A stretch of 64,000 bases of DNA from an uncultured Clostridia bacterium. Lineage in GTDB: Bacteria > Bacillota > Clostridia > Christensenellales > UBA1242. Below the pieces are notes generated by a model. The model worked only from the letters and a program-made list of their open reading frames with translations, was not told the origin of the DNA and did no database searches. The stretch is from the NCBI GenBank assembly GCA_944381185.1, contig CALWKE010000001.1, positions 392,939 to 456,938 of the forward strand, in the 5' to 3' direction. Shown here piece after piece: positions 16,563 through 25,600 of the stretch; within the stretch, counting starts at the first letter, position 1; every line of letters begins with the position of its first letter. Position numbers and translations under genes: made by a program.

Positions 16563-17018
16563 TTGAACAAATTTAAAGATGATAAAGTTGTGGCTTTTGC
16601 TGGGCATAGATATGAGTGGCATTGCATTGGCGTAGAAAACAAATTGCCAGAAGTTCTAGAAGATTTAATAAATAAAGGATACGCCATCTTTTATGACGGA
16701 CACTATGGTGCTTTTGATGAAAAGTGTGCACATGCAGTCTTACAATTAAAACATAAATATCCGCACATCAAACTAATTCGTATTTTAACATATTATCATC
16801 ACGACAAAGAAAAATATGATTTGCCATCGTGTTATGATGGTTCAATACTTCCAGAGATAGAAGAATTGCATTACAAACAAAAAATCACAAAAAGAAACGA
16901 ATGGATAATCGACCACTGCGACATTCTTGTTTGCCATATAGAAGAAACCTACAAAAGCGGAGCCTATCGCACACTAAAATATGCTCAAAAACAAAACAAA
17001 CCAATAATTTATATATAA
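16563..17018 (+). CDS. SLOG-fold (DUF1273-like) protein
   Basis: The 151-residue protein begins at TTG 16563 with AAGGAG 8 bases upstream; no ATG fits. It shows the Rossmann-like SLOG features: VVAFAGHR near the N-terminus, FYDGHYGAFDEKCAHAV (second loop) and KSGAYRTLKYAQKQNKPIIYI at the C-terminus. SLOG proteins bind or process nucleotide-derived ligands and recur in defence loci. A second member lies in element B (48829-49350). The ligand and role cannot be told from sequence. Confidence 0.7.
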   Translation: MNKFKDDKVVAFAGHRYEWHCIGVENKLPEVLEDLINKGYAIFYDGHYGAFDEKCAHAVLQLKHKYPHIKLIRILTYYHHDKEKYDLPSCYDGSILPEIEELHYKQKITKRNEWIIDHCDILVCHIEETYKSGAYRTLKYAQKQNKPIIYI

Positions 17019-17034
17019 CAAATTGTAAATTATA

Positions 17035-17853
17035 TTATACTTGTATGTCTTTTTCTATAACTTTTTTAAAATCAAATAAAACTTCTGCTTTAATATAATA
17101 TCCAAGATTTACCATAATTTTTGAATCCGATACTAACTTTTGTGATACTGTAGGTATATTTTCTACTTTAATTTCCCCTGTTATATTCATTTGTGGACCT
17201 TGGAATAAAAATCCTAAAAGAATTATTCTTTGACCACCTAAATAAATATTACCTTTTTTATCAGTATATCCATTTTCATTAAGTATATAGATTGGGGAGC
17301 CAGAAGAACCTGGGAAACAAGCCATATCAATAATACCTATGTTTTTTCTGTTAAAATCTAAAGCAGGATGACTTGCGGTAAATCCCTTTCTAAATATAGG
17401 GAAATTATTTTTTTCATCCCACAAACCAATAGGATAGCCCACCATAACTAACTCTTCCAAAGCACTCAAATCTTGTAACTTTTCATTAGAATAAATTAAT
17501 GTCTCATCATTATGGATATAAAAAACTTCTTTATTAAATTTTTCTTTTATCAACTCGAATAATGGAGCAGCATAACAAAAACAAAGGTCATAGTCTTTAT
17601 GAAAGATCCAATTTGTTTGAAATTGAACATTTAAATTTTCAATAGAATTTCCATCTTCACCCTTAAGATGAAAAAATATAGAAACCTGTTCTGTTGGATT
17701 ATAATTTATAACGTGTTGATTCGTAATAATAACGGGCACAGTTTTACCTTTGACTAAAAAGTTAAAAAAAGAACCCGTTCCACAAGAACCATTACTCGCG
17801 GTAATTCTTATTGTATTAAACATCATTTTTTCTGAAGTACTTATTGGTTTCAT
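17035..17853 (-). CDS. Trypsin-like serine protease, cytoplasmic
   Basis: This 272-residue protein has a complete chymotrypsin-fold triad: His47 (ITNQHVI), Asp89 (HKDYDLCF) and Ser184 (CFPGSSGSPIY). No signal peptide or membrane segment is present, so it should act inside the cell. Solitary intracellular trypsin-like proteases occur in defence islands as effectors. It is convergent with the SLOG gene, 16 bases apart, and 46 bases downstream of the phosphatase gene. Which substrate it cuts is unknown. Confidence 0.82.
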   Translation of the reverse strand: MKPISTSEKMMFNTIRITASNGSCGTGSFFNFLVKGKTVPVIITNQHVINYNPTEQVSIFFHLKGEDGNSIENLNVQFQTNWIFHKDYDLCFCYAAPLFELIKEKFNKEVFYIHNDETLIYSNEKLQDLSALEELVMVGYPIGLWDEKNNFPIFRKGFTASHPALDFNRKNIGIIDMACFPGSSGSPIYILNENGYTDKKGNIYLGGQRIILLGFLFQGPQMNITGEIKVENIPTVSQKLVSDSKIMVNLGYYIKAEVLFDFKKVIEKDIQV

Positions 17854-17899
17854 ATTCTCTCCTATATATTTTTTGATTTTATTTTTATTACTTAATATT

Positions 17900-18622
17900 T
17901 CAATCTTCTAATACAACCACATTCACTTTATGTGAATAGGTAGTGCAAGCATCTATGGCTATCATATTTTTTGTTATGAAAGGTTCAAAATTGGCTTTAT
18001 CTCCAAATTCTTCGTATTTGTCTGGATTTTGTTCGTGCCACAGTGCAGAACAATGCCAATGTCCACAGACTATTGTCTTGTTTGGTTCATAGATTTCATA
18101 TCTATACATTTCTACTGGGTTTGTCCAACGAGCCTTTTCCCAACGTTCTTTTCTTGCTGTTCGCCAATTACTATCATACAAATAACAATTTTCAACAATC
18201 GGTATCCAACCGTGAACGAATATGTAATGCTTTGTTTCATAGTAATCAATACACATATCTAGAACTTCTTGGAGTCTAGTTTCTTTTGCTATCTTTTTAA
18301 GGTCAAATTCACTTATTTGCCACTCTGGATACAAATCGACAATTGTTTGTGCTGTGCCATTACAAAGGTCGCCATAATCACTAGAATTTCTTTCAATCAT
18401 TTGTTCCATCAAGTCTTCGTGATTGCCACGAATAAGAATTACTTTATCTTTGTGTTTTAGAACAAAATCTATAATTTCTTTTGGCTGACTTCCTCTATCA
18501 AACAAATCTCCACAAAGGATTATTTTGTGTTTAGGGTTATTCAAGTCAAAGCCTTTCTCATTCAAAGCATTTTGCCACTCATCAAAAAATCCGTGTATAT
18601 CGCTTGAAACAAAATATTTCAT
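17900..18622 (-). CDS. PPP-type metallophosphoesterase
   Basis: This 240-residue protein has the three calcineurin-like signatures in order: SSDIHG (residues 7-12), ILCGDLFDRG (35-44) and RGNHED (64-69), with a later GHWH metal ligand. This matches bacterial Ser/Thr protein phosphatases and related bis-nucleotide phosphatases. A good AAGGAG site precedes ATG 18622. It lies 9 bases after the AbiEii stop and may be read from the AbiE promoter. Confidence 0.85.
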   Translation of the reverse strand: MKYFVSSDIHGFFDEWQNALNEKGFDLNNPKHKIILCGDLFDRGSQPKEIIDFVLKHKDKVILIRGNHEDLMEQMIERNSSDYGDLCNGTAQTIVDLYPEWQISEFDLKKIAKETRLQEVLDMCIDYYETKHYIFVHGWIPIVENCYLYDSNWRTARKERWEKARWTNPVEMYRYEIYEPNKTIVCGHWHCSALWHEQNPDKYEEFGDKANFEPFITKNMIAIDACTTYSHKVNVVVLED

Positions 18623-18631
18623 TCTTTCTCC

Positions 18632-19474
18632 TTAAATGATTTCAATAAAATGTAAAATAGATTTAATGCTTTTTATTGTATCTTCAAAACTAACATTCTC
18701 TACATAAGTATTTTTACTTGAATAATTTTTCCATAGGTTTTGTTGACCCCAATCATTTTCAATATCTGCAACTATCTCTTTTGCATTTGTTAAAATATCA
18801 GTCGTTTTTCTTTTTGCACAAGTATTTTCAAGTGCTTGCTTTTGAAGATTTTTATCAATTCTATCTTTGAACAATTTGTCAAGCAAATACAAATCGTAAT
18901 AATCTCTCATTCTAGTTCCTAAAATATTTTTAGATAAAATACTTTCTATTTTTTCTGCAATAATAGTTTCTGTTGAATAAGAGCACAATTTTATAGTTTT
19001 ATCTTCCAATAAAAGTTTATATCCGTAAACAATTTCTTTTGGAGTTATTGTATCTCCAGTTGTTATATCCATTTTAAGAGAATCCACAATTTTATCCATA
19101 CAGACCTTAAACGATAATCTAATACCGGGATATTCAAATTCTTCTCTAATATCTTGAATTGATGTAAGTTCAAAACGAATATTATCTCCAATGTCGATAT
19201 TGCAGATTTCCGTAATCATTCTTTCAATTTCATCTTTGGTTAAAGGTTTATTGATAATAGAAACATCAATATCTTGAGTTGCTCTTGAAGATAAACCAAC
19301 CATTGAAGAAATCAAAAGTCCACCTTTTAAAATAAAATTAGTTTTATATTTTGAAACGGCAATTCTTGCTAGCATTTGCTCCATAAAATATCTTTTCAAA
19401 AGCAATTGTGCATCTATCCCTAAACTTCTTGCTTTATTCTTAATCAAATCCGTTAATTGTCTTGATGTATTCAT
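18632..19474 (-). CDS. abiEii: AbiEii toxin, nucleotidyltransferase
   Basis: The 280-residue protein has the AbiEii/DUF1814 nucleotidyltransferase core: ILKGGLLISS, then SSRATQDIDVSI with the DxD metal ligands, and later a conserved Lys in IAEKIESILSK and TRMRDYYDLYLL. AbiEii toxins of this family modify tRNA and are held in check by AbiEi. The ATG overlaps the AbiEi stop in ATGA, so the pair is coupled. Confidence 0.92.
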   Translation of the reverse strand: MNTSRQLTDLIKNKARSLGIDAQLLLKRYFMEQMLARIAVSKYKTNFILKGGLLISSMVGLSSRATQDIDVSIINKPLTKDEIERMITEICNIDIGDNIRFELTSIQDIREEFEYPGIRLSFKVCMDKIVDSLKMDITTGDTITPKEIVYGYKLLLEDKTIKLCSYSTETIIAEKIESILSKNILGTRMRDYYDLYLLDKLFKDRIDKNLQKQALENTCAKRKTTDILTNAKEIVADIENDWGQQNLWKNYSSKNTYVENVSFEDTIKSIKSILHFIEII

Positions 19475-20067
19475 AACAAAATCTCCAATTTATCCTTTAA
19501 TTCTTTTTCAACACCTAGCTCTTTTGCATATTTTAGCAACTTTATTAAATTTTTATCTTCCATCTTTAAATATGTTTTCAAACTTTCATTTACAACATAT
19601 CTATCTCCAACATAATTTTTGGAAAACAAATCACAAATTGTTCTTTCTTTGTCATAAATTTGGATAGTATTTCCATACATCGTTTTTACTGTGGTTAAAC
19701 CTAAATCAAATTTGCATTTAGGAACAAAATGAAATTCCAATTTATATTGAGATTTTAATTGATAAGTATTATTTCCTTGAATTGTTGTAATGGAAAGAGT
19801 TAATGGATTTCTTGTTGTTAGCCCATTGTAATAAGCTGATGTTTCATAAGAATAAATTAAATTCTTTGATTTCAATTGAAGAAAATATAATTCATCTTCC
19901 ATTGTTTCTGGAGTGATATAAATTCCATTTCTAACTTTTTCTAAAACATTGTCTTGCACAGCAAAACGAAGATAGTGTTTTGAAATATTATTTTCCACAG
20001 CCATCTTTGTTTGAATAATTCCATTATTGTCTTTTGCAAGTTTTAATAGTTTACTATAATCTCTCAT
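19471..20067 (-). CDS. abiEi: AbiEi antitoxin, winged-helix repressor
   Basis: The start is set at ATG 20067 (MRDYSKLLKLAKDNNGII), preceded by AAGGAT; the in-frame extension to 20157 crosses the promoter and is not translated. The 198-residue protein has the AbiEi winged-helix N-terminus (ISKHYLRFAVQDNVLEKVRNG) and a C-terminal antitoxin domain (KERTICDLFSK). It should neutralise AbiEii and repress its own promoter. An inverted repeat around the -10 box supports the autorepression. Confidence 0.9.
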   Translation of the reverse strand: MRDYSKLLKLAKDNNGIIQTKMAVENNISKHYLRFAVQDNVLEKVRNGIYITPETMEDELYFLQLKSKNLIYSYETSAYYNGLTTRNPLTLSITTIQGNNTYQLKSQYKLEFHFVPKCKFDLGLTTVKTMYGNTIQIYDKERTICDLFSKNYVGDRYVVNESLKTYLKMEDKNLIKLLKYAKELGVEKELKDKLEILL

Positions 20068-20083
20068 TTCATAATCCTTATGC

Positions 20084-20126
20084 ACTTTTTTTCTAAAATT
20101 ATAAGTGTTTATAGAAAAAAAGTCAA
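20084..20126 (-). promoter_or_regulatory. AbiE promoter and operator
   Basis: On the minus strand, -35 TTGACT (20121-20126) and -10 TATAAT (20098-20103) are 17 bases apart. A perfect 12-bp inverted repeat, ACTTTTTTTCTA (20084-20095) and TAGAAAAAAAGT (20112-20123), flanks the -10 box. This is the expected site for AbiEi autorepression. Confidence 0.8.
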
Positions 20127-20161
20127 TAAATATATAAATATTTTTTATAAAGTTCACAAAA

Positions 20162-20258
20162 GTTTTAGGCAGTTTTATATAGTTTTAGAACACCTAATTT
20201 CACTAAATTTGTGCATTTAGGTGTAAAAAAGTGTAGTAAACTAAAATCTTACTACACT
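20162..20258. repeat. Element C right-end region: arm repeat and two hairpins
   Basis: GTTTTAGGCAGTTT at 20162-20175 repeats the arm-type motif of the A and D right ends. CACCTAA (20191-20197) pairs with TTAGGTG (20217-20223). AGTGTAGTAA (20230-20239) pairs with TTACTACACT (20249-20258) in a perfect 10-bp stem. From here to 20342 nothing coding is seen. Confidence 0.5.
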
Positions 20259-20342
20259 AATTGATTTTTAATATCTCAAATTCGCTTATTTTATGGGCGA
20301 TTTAGGAGATAGAGCGAAACTCTTGAATTTCAGAACAGAGTT

Positions 20343-20351
20343 TTGGTAAGG
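20343..20351 (+). repeat. TTGGTAAGG attachment core, right end of element C
   Basis: The nine bases equal the core at 12641 and 49987, and the flank GAACAGAGTT resembles the flank of the 49987 site. The expected tRNA 3' half does not follow, so part of the site has been lost or replaced. Seventy bases on, the intact tRNA-Thr begins. Confidence 0.5.
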
Positions 20352-20421
20352 AAATTTTAGCGCCTAATAAAGACTGAAAAAATAACTAAAAATTGCTCTA
20401 TTTTATGGAGCCATTTAATAT

Positions 20422-20498
20422 GCTAACGTAGCTCAGTAGGTAGAGCACTTGCTTGGTAAGCAAGAGGTTCGGCGGTTCGAGCCCGCTCGTTAGCTCCA
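20422..20498 (+). tRNA. tRNA-Thr (anticodon GGT)
   Basis: This is a complete cloverleaf: acceptor GCTAACG with CGTTAGC, D-stem GCTC/GAGC, anticodon stem CTTGC/GCAAG around the loop TTGGTAA (anticodon GGT), T-stem GGCGG/CCGCT with TTCGAGC, discriminator T and encoded CCA. The variable region AGGTTC is one base longer than in the two orphan halves. The anticodon loop is the integration core of the neighbouring elements, so the 3' half is probably supplied by element B. Confidence 0.95.
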
Positions 20499-20506
20499 GA
20501 CACATA

Positions 20507-20555
20507 AAACCCTTTAAAATAAAGGCATTTAGCCACTTTAAAGGGTTTTTATTTT
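20507..20555 (+). terminator. Terminator of tRNA-Thr
   Basis: AAACCCTTTAAA (20507-20518) pairs perfectly with TTTAAAGGGTTT (20537-20548), followed by a T-rich run. Confidence 0.8.
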
Positions 20556-20694
20556 TTTCCAAATTTACATTATATTCATAGAGCCATTTTTAATTTTTGA
20601 ACTATCATCATTATAGAGATTTTTTAACCATTTTTTATCAAAAGTGAAAAGACTGAATTTTTCTATCTATTTCGGTCTATTTCTGTGTAATTGG

Positions 20695-20710
20695 GGTTAA
20701 ATGGTCCTAC
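20695..20710 (+). repeat. Terminal repeat of element B, left copy
   Basis: GGTTAAATGGTCCTAC recurs as GGTCAAATGGTCCTAC at 49863-49878, near the other end of the element. It is a likely arm-type site for integrase B. Confidence 0.6.
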
Positions 20711-20721
20711 TATGTTTTCAT

Positions 20722-20754
20722 AAAAAAGTCGAACAGTTTTTGTTCGACTTTTTT
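20722..20754 (-). terminator. Terminator of the xis-int operon, element B
   Basis: AAAAAAGTCGAAC (20722-20734) pairs with GTTCGACTTTTTT (20742-20754). It begins 2 bases past the integrase stop and would work on both strands. Confidence 0.85.
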
Positions 20755-20755
20755 A

Positions 20756-22162
20756 TCACATCTCAAAATCTTTATTCTTTTTTCTTGCTCTCTTTTGTGC
20801 AAGCAATTTTTCTAGCAATTCTATTTCTTCATCATCATCTTCTTCTATTTCTTCTTCTATTTCTCTATTAAGTGCAGGTATATCTTTTTTATTTTCTAAT
20901 TCTTTATATTCTTTCATTTTATCACTATTAAATAAATTATTAAGTTTATCAGTTGCTTGCCTATAATAACTTTTATCTACACTATTATAGACAGTTAAAG
21001 TAGTCTTTGCGTCTTTATGTCCAAGCAAATGCTGAACATCTTTAATATTTCTTTTATTCTCAATTTGCATGTTTGAGAATGTTTGTCTTAGCATGTGGCA
21101 ATGAAGCCCAAATTCTTGCCTAAAACCGTGTTTCTTGGCAAACCTATCAAATACTCGACGAGTTGCATCATAACTGCGTATCGAGCCATCATCGTTGCAA
21201 AACACAAGGTTTGTGGACTTTGTTAAGGTTTTGCCTTTAACTTGTTCTTTGCACCATTGTATTTTTCGCCATTGTAGCAAAGCATCAATTACTAGTTGTG
21301 GCATTTTTATCGCTCGTTTACTGCAAGTTGTTTTAGTGCTTGAGATGATATTCTTTCTTCCAACAATGTTAAGGTCGTTATCAAACTCAACATCTTCGGT
21401 TAAACCTTGTTCAACAAACAAAGCACCTTTTTCAAAATCTATGTTTTCCCATTTTAAAGCTAGTGCTTCGCCAATACGAAGTGAAGCCAACATCATAACA
21501 AGCGAAAGCGGTTTAATAATATCTGGGCCATCATCAAGTGCACGAATAAATCTTGCTCTTTCAGCAACAGGAATTGCTTTGTAGTTTTCATTGTTTTTGT
21601 GTTGACCTTTGCTATCCATATATGTCTTTTTATATCTATTGCTCACTTTACATTTTAGGGTAGGATTATCATAGGCAAGTCCTTGCTCAATTAAGTGTTC
21701 ATAAAATTGATTTAACAAAAACTTTATTCTCTTTGGTGTGTTTGACCTTCCTTTGTGGTCTTGCAAAGATTTGGTCAAAATCGCTTGAACAATGTTTGTG
21801 TTAACTTCATTTATTTTCATATTTCCAATCGCTGGAAGAATGTGATTTTTAAATGTTCTAATGTTGCTTTCAAATGTGCGAGATGACACCATTGGCTTTT
21901 TGAAAATTCTTAACCAATTTTTCATTGTTTCGCCAACCAAAGCAGTTGTTGAAGATACTTGTGGACCTGTTACAAGTCTATGTTTTAGCACGCTCATTTT
22001 CTCTAAAACTTCAGCTTGTGAATGCCCATAAACTGACTTTCTATTTATCTTTCCATCTGGTTTATATCCAAGAGTTACAACTCCACACCAACGACCATCT
22101 TTTCTTTGAACAATGCTTCCTTCGCCATTTGCACGTCTAGAATTCTTTCTTTTCTTAGCCAT
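20756..22162 (-). CDS. Tyrosine recombinase / integrase of element B
   Basis: The 468-residue paralogue of integrase A has N-terminal ANGEGSIVQRKDGRWCGVV and catalytic residues in SLRIGEALALKW (Arg), KTTCSKRAIKMP, HCHMLRQTFSNM, LLGHKDAKTT and LTVYNSVD (Tyr). Note that box II reads HMLRQT, with Gln where integrase A has His (HGLRHT). The start is ATG 22162, which overlaps the excisionase stop as TAATG and has AGGAGG upstream, rather than the longer frame to 22198. Near the C-terminus there is an acidic tract (EEEIEEDDDEEIE) and the tail ends KDFEM. It should recombine at the tRNA-Thr core. Confidence 0.94.
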   Translation of the reverse strand: MAKKRKNSRRANGEGSIVQRKDGRWCGVVTLGYKPDGKINRKSVYGHSQAEVLEKMSVLKHRLVTGPQVSSTTALVGETMKNWLRIFKKPMVSSRTFESNIRTFKNHILPAIGNMKINEVNTNIVQAILTKSLQDHKGRSNTPKRIKFLLNQFYEHLIEQGLAYDNPTLKCKVSNRYKKTYMDSKGQHKNNENYKAIPVAERARFIRALDDGPDIIKPLSLVMMLASLRIGEALALKWENIDFEKGALFVEQGLTEDVEFDNDLNIVGRKNIISSTKTTCSKRAIKMPQLVIDALLQWRKIQWCKEQVKGKTLTKSTNLVFCNDDGSIRSYDATRRVFDRFAKKHGFRQEFGLHCHMLRQTFSNMQIENKRNIKDVQHLLGHKDAKTTLTVYNSVDKSYYRQATDKLNNLFNSDKMKEYKELENKKDIPALNREIEEEIEEDDDEEIELLEKLLAQKRARKKNKDFEM

Positions 22163-22413
22163 TAGTTTTTCCTCCTGTTGTCTTGAAAGTAAGCCCATCT
22201 TGCAAACGCCATTACACTAATAACTTTGCGCTTGCCAACATTGGTGGTTGGGAAATCATATCTATTCATAAGTGTTCTTACATTGCCTTTGCCAAGCCCT
22301 GTAATTTTCATTAAATCCTCACAGTCTAAATAATCTTTGTTATATCTATCTGCAAGTCTTTTAGCTTCTGCAGAAATCAACATCTCTGCTTGTAAATCTT
22401 CTTGTTTTAACAT
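22162..22413 (-). CDS. Excisionase-like helix-turn-helix protein, element B
   Basis: This 83-residue paralogue of the element A protein has the same core (YNKDYLDCEDLMKITGLGKG, then a wing FPTTNVGKRKVI). It is coupled to the integrase by the TAATG overlap. The expected role is directing excision and repressing or activating int, as for Xis of conjugative elements. Confidence 0.8.
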   Translation of the reverse strand: MLKQEDLQAEMLISAEAKRLADRYNKDYLDCEDLMKITGLGKGNVRTLMNRYDFPTTNVGKRKVISVMAFARWAYFQDNRRKN

Positions 22414-22490
22414 TAAAATTAGTACTCCTTCATAATCAGTTTCTCCTTTCTATAAATTCTAAAATTTACTTGCATCGAGCAATGTAAAAG

Positions 22491-22619
22491 TGATGGTTTA
22501 CCATCATAAACGAAAAATGGGCATTCCCATTTCTCGTAAAATAAAGGAAGAATATTAATTCAGCAAAGTGTATCACTCAAAAATGCTTATATTTAGGGCA
22601 TTTAAGAGTGATTTTGCTG
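22491..22619 (-). promoter_or_regulatory. Array of hairpins between surface-protein gene and xis, element B
   Basis: Three hairpins follow one another: TGATGGT/CCATCA (22491-22506), CGAAAAATGGGC/CCCATTTCTCG (22511-22536), and a long one with arms CAGCAAA (22561-22567) and TTTGCTG (22613-22619). The long one has an inner stem ATCACTC...ATGC (22572-22586) pairing with 22598-22612 and an 11-base loop TTATATTTAGG. The loop is nearly identical to that in element A (3403-3413) while the stem sequence differs. Next to it, both elements share ATAAGCG followed by GAAACAAA on the minus strand. It may be an attenuator, an oriT, or both. Confidence 0.6.
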
Positions 22620-22661
22620 AAAATTTGTTTCTTCCGCTTATCCTGCTTACTGTAAAAATCA

Positions 22662-25600
22662 CTAATTCTGCTCATCATTTTCACTATTTTCATCACTTTC
22701 TGGGTTGTCATCTAAGAAATTATCTTCAATAACTGTCTCTTCAATTTCTTCTTCAACAATCTCGTCTTTATAGTAGTGATGTCTTGATTTAATTAGTAAA
22801 ACAATGAGTAAAACAACAAGTCCTCCAAGCCCTGCAAGAACAGCAATACTTGGTCCATTTAGTGAATATAATCTTTCAAAAGTATATGTTGTAGAATTAC
22901 CAGCTTCATCTGTTAGAACAACAATAAATTGTCCACTTTTTTCAATCTCATCTCCAAGTTTATACTCAAATGGAATACCATCAACTGTGATATAAATTGA
23001 GTATGGTTCTTCGGAAACATTTTTCATTATTACAACTTTTTTTGTTGTTCCACCATTGGTAACCCCTACCAGTTCAAGTGTTGGTGGAGTTGTGTCGATT
23101 GTAATCTCAAATGAATATTCTTTGTTAAAATTTTCATCTAAAATTGTTACTTTATATTCTCCTTCATCATAGAGATATAATTTATTTTCAGTTAGTTCTA
23201 ATTGATAAATTTCATCATTTTTTGTTATGCTTTTAACAGAAATATTTTCTTGTAAAATGTGAGATAGATTTTTTTGTTTTTTAGTGATGATAGAAAAGAA
23301 TGAGCTCGTTTTATTTCCTAAATCATCAACCAAAGTGAAAGAATATTCACCGTCCTCATTTAAAATTTGTTCAAATGAATAATCAAATGGTTGTCCGTCT
23401 TTATACATAACAATTCTTAAATTTTCGTATGCAATTATCCTAACCCCACCATTTGAAATACCGCCGTGATAAGTGTTTATATCATAGGCAATGGTATTAT
23501 CAATTGCAAATTCAAAAGTGGTAACATTCTTTGCTCTATCTTCAACAAATACCTTATAATTTCCACTTGCTTTAAGTTCAGTTCCAAGTTTGTATTCAAA
23601 CTTAACATCATCTAAAATATAATAGCAAGTAAGCCCAGATTCCATTGACGCTACCCAAGCAGATTTGCTTGTGGTTCCAAAGTTTTTCACTCCATACAAG
23701 GTGGCTACTGGTGGAGTTGTATCAATGGTAAAAGTGAAATATAAAGTATTATTAAATTCATCAACAAGAGTTACACTATAAAATCCTTCATCGCTAATTA
23801 TCAATCCAAATTCATAATCAATTTGACTATTGTCTTTTTTGATAGTAATGTTTAGTGGCTCATCTTCTAAAATTCTAATGCCAAAATTTATAAATTCTAT
23901 ATCTTCAATTTTGTAGGTATTCCCACTAATATCAGCTATTGTAAAATCAATTGTTTTGTCTATTGTAAAATTTACATAACTTGTATTTCCTAATTCGTCA
24001 GAAAGTTTAATTGTATAGCTTCCTGCAACTGTCAAAATTTGACCTTTTCTATATTCTTGTGTGTTGCCATTAAGAGTATAACGAGCGGTGTATTGCTCAT
24101 CATTTTGCTCCCAAGTTGCGTAAACACTACCACCAGTTTTCCCATTTGGTTCAACACCAAACAAGTTGATTATTGGTTTGATTGTTTTGATTGTGAATTT
24201 ATAAGTGTTGTAGTTCTCTGTATCTGTTCTATCAATTAGTGTAATAATATAAACAAACTCTGTGTTTTCTTCCGGATAGAAATATAGGTTTGCCACATTA
24301 TTATTTTTTTCTTGCTCTGCAATGTAAAGTTCATTATTTTTTGTAGCTATTGCTTCATATTTACTGTTATCAAAAGTAAACATTACATTTCCATTTGTCT
24401 TGCCATTATGACTAACACCTGTTAAATATCCTACTGGCAAATCCTTTTCAAATTTATATTCGTAAGTAAGTGTTCTTCCATAATTGTCAGTAAGTTCGAC
24501 TATATAAATTCCACCACGATGAAAGGTGTAAGATAGTGTATTTGGGCTTATAAATATAAGCTCATTTGTGTCATCGTCTGGAAATTCATCATAGCCAATG
24601 TTAGAATTTAAACAAATGTCATTTCTATAAATTTTTATATCAGTTATGATGTTGGTGTCATCTGTATTATTGATTGTAACTTGTAGTGCGGTATTTGAAT
24701 TTATGTTTTCAAATATAACTTCTGGTGCAGTTCCAAGCAAACACACTTTAAACTTAAAGGCTGTGTTGGTTCTGTCTGCGACAGAAATTGCGTATTCACC
24801 TGAGCCAAGTTTATCAAAGTTTGGCAGAGTATCAAGATAGGTATATCGTTGAGTTGTTCCGTTTGGCAATCTTATTTCCATAGTCCACCATTTGTCATCT
24901 TCAATAATTTGTGTTATTGAAAAATCTTCATAGTAGAAAACAAGTTCACCATTTTGTGGAATATCGTTTATTGATATTGATTGACTTATTGTTTTATCAC
25001 TACCATAAACTTTCGCTTCAAAATCCACCATAGGAGACTGCAAATCTAAATATACAAAATAGGTGGTAGAATGACCAACATAGTCAACTTCTTTAATTTT
25101 GTATAATCCGTGTGTTGTAAGTTGATTTTTAAGTGCAATGTTGTATTGCAATTCCAACCATTCTTCTGGTCCACCTTTTTGATAATCACAATAAATTTTA
25201 TAACTTTCATTTGTGTCGGTTTGTCTAAAAATAAAGTTAGTTGCTAAATAAGCCTTAACCCCTTTTACTTCGACAATATTGTCATAAACACTCTCGTCTA
25301 TTGTATTTCCATAATTATTTGGATATATGCTCGAATTTTGTTTATAGATTTGTTCGTCCGAAACAAAGTCTTTTGCATAATAATTTATTGCTTCATTAAG
25401 TGAATTTTTATCAAAATAATAAACATAAAGGTTTGGGTTCTCTCTTGATTTGTAATACCAATACTTGCCAACCTTTACTTCATTTCCACTTGCAATTAAG
25501 TGAGTATTTGTAAAATCTTCAATATTTTCTAAATAATACTCTGTAACGCAATTTTGCCTTTCAATACTGCAAGCAAAGCTTAATGCGTCGGCCTGTTCTT

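Larger units (their letters stand above)
12641..20351. mobile_element. Integrated element C (defence cargo, no mobilization genes)
   Basis: It is bounded by TTGGTAAGG cores at 12641 and 20343. The sequence before the right core (GAACAGAGTTTTGGTAAGG) matches that before the right core of element B (GAACTCAATTTTGGTAAGG), which supports it as a right end. It encodes one integrase at the left end and six to seven defence-type genes, with no relaxase or excisionase. The right core is not followed by a tRNA half, so that boundary is less certain. Confidence 0.6.
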
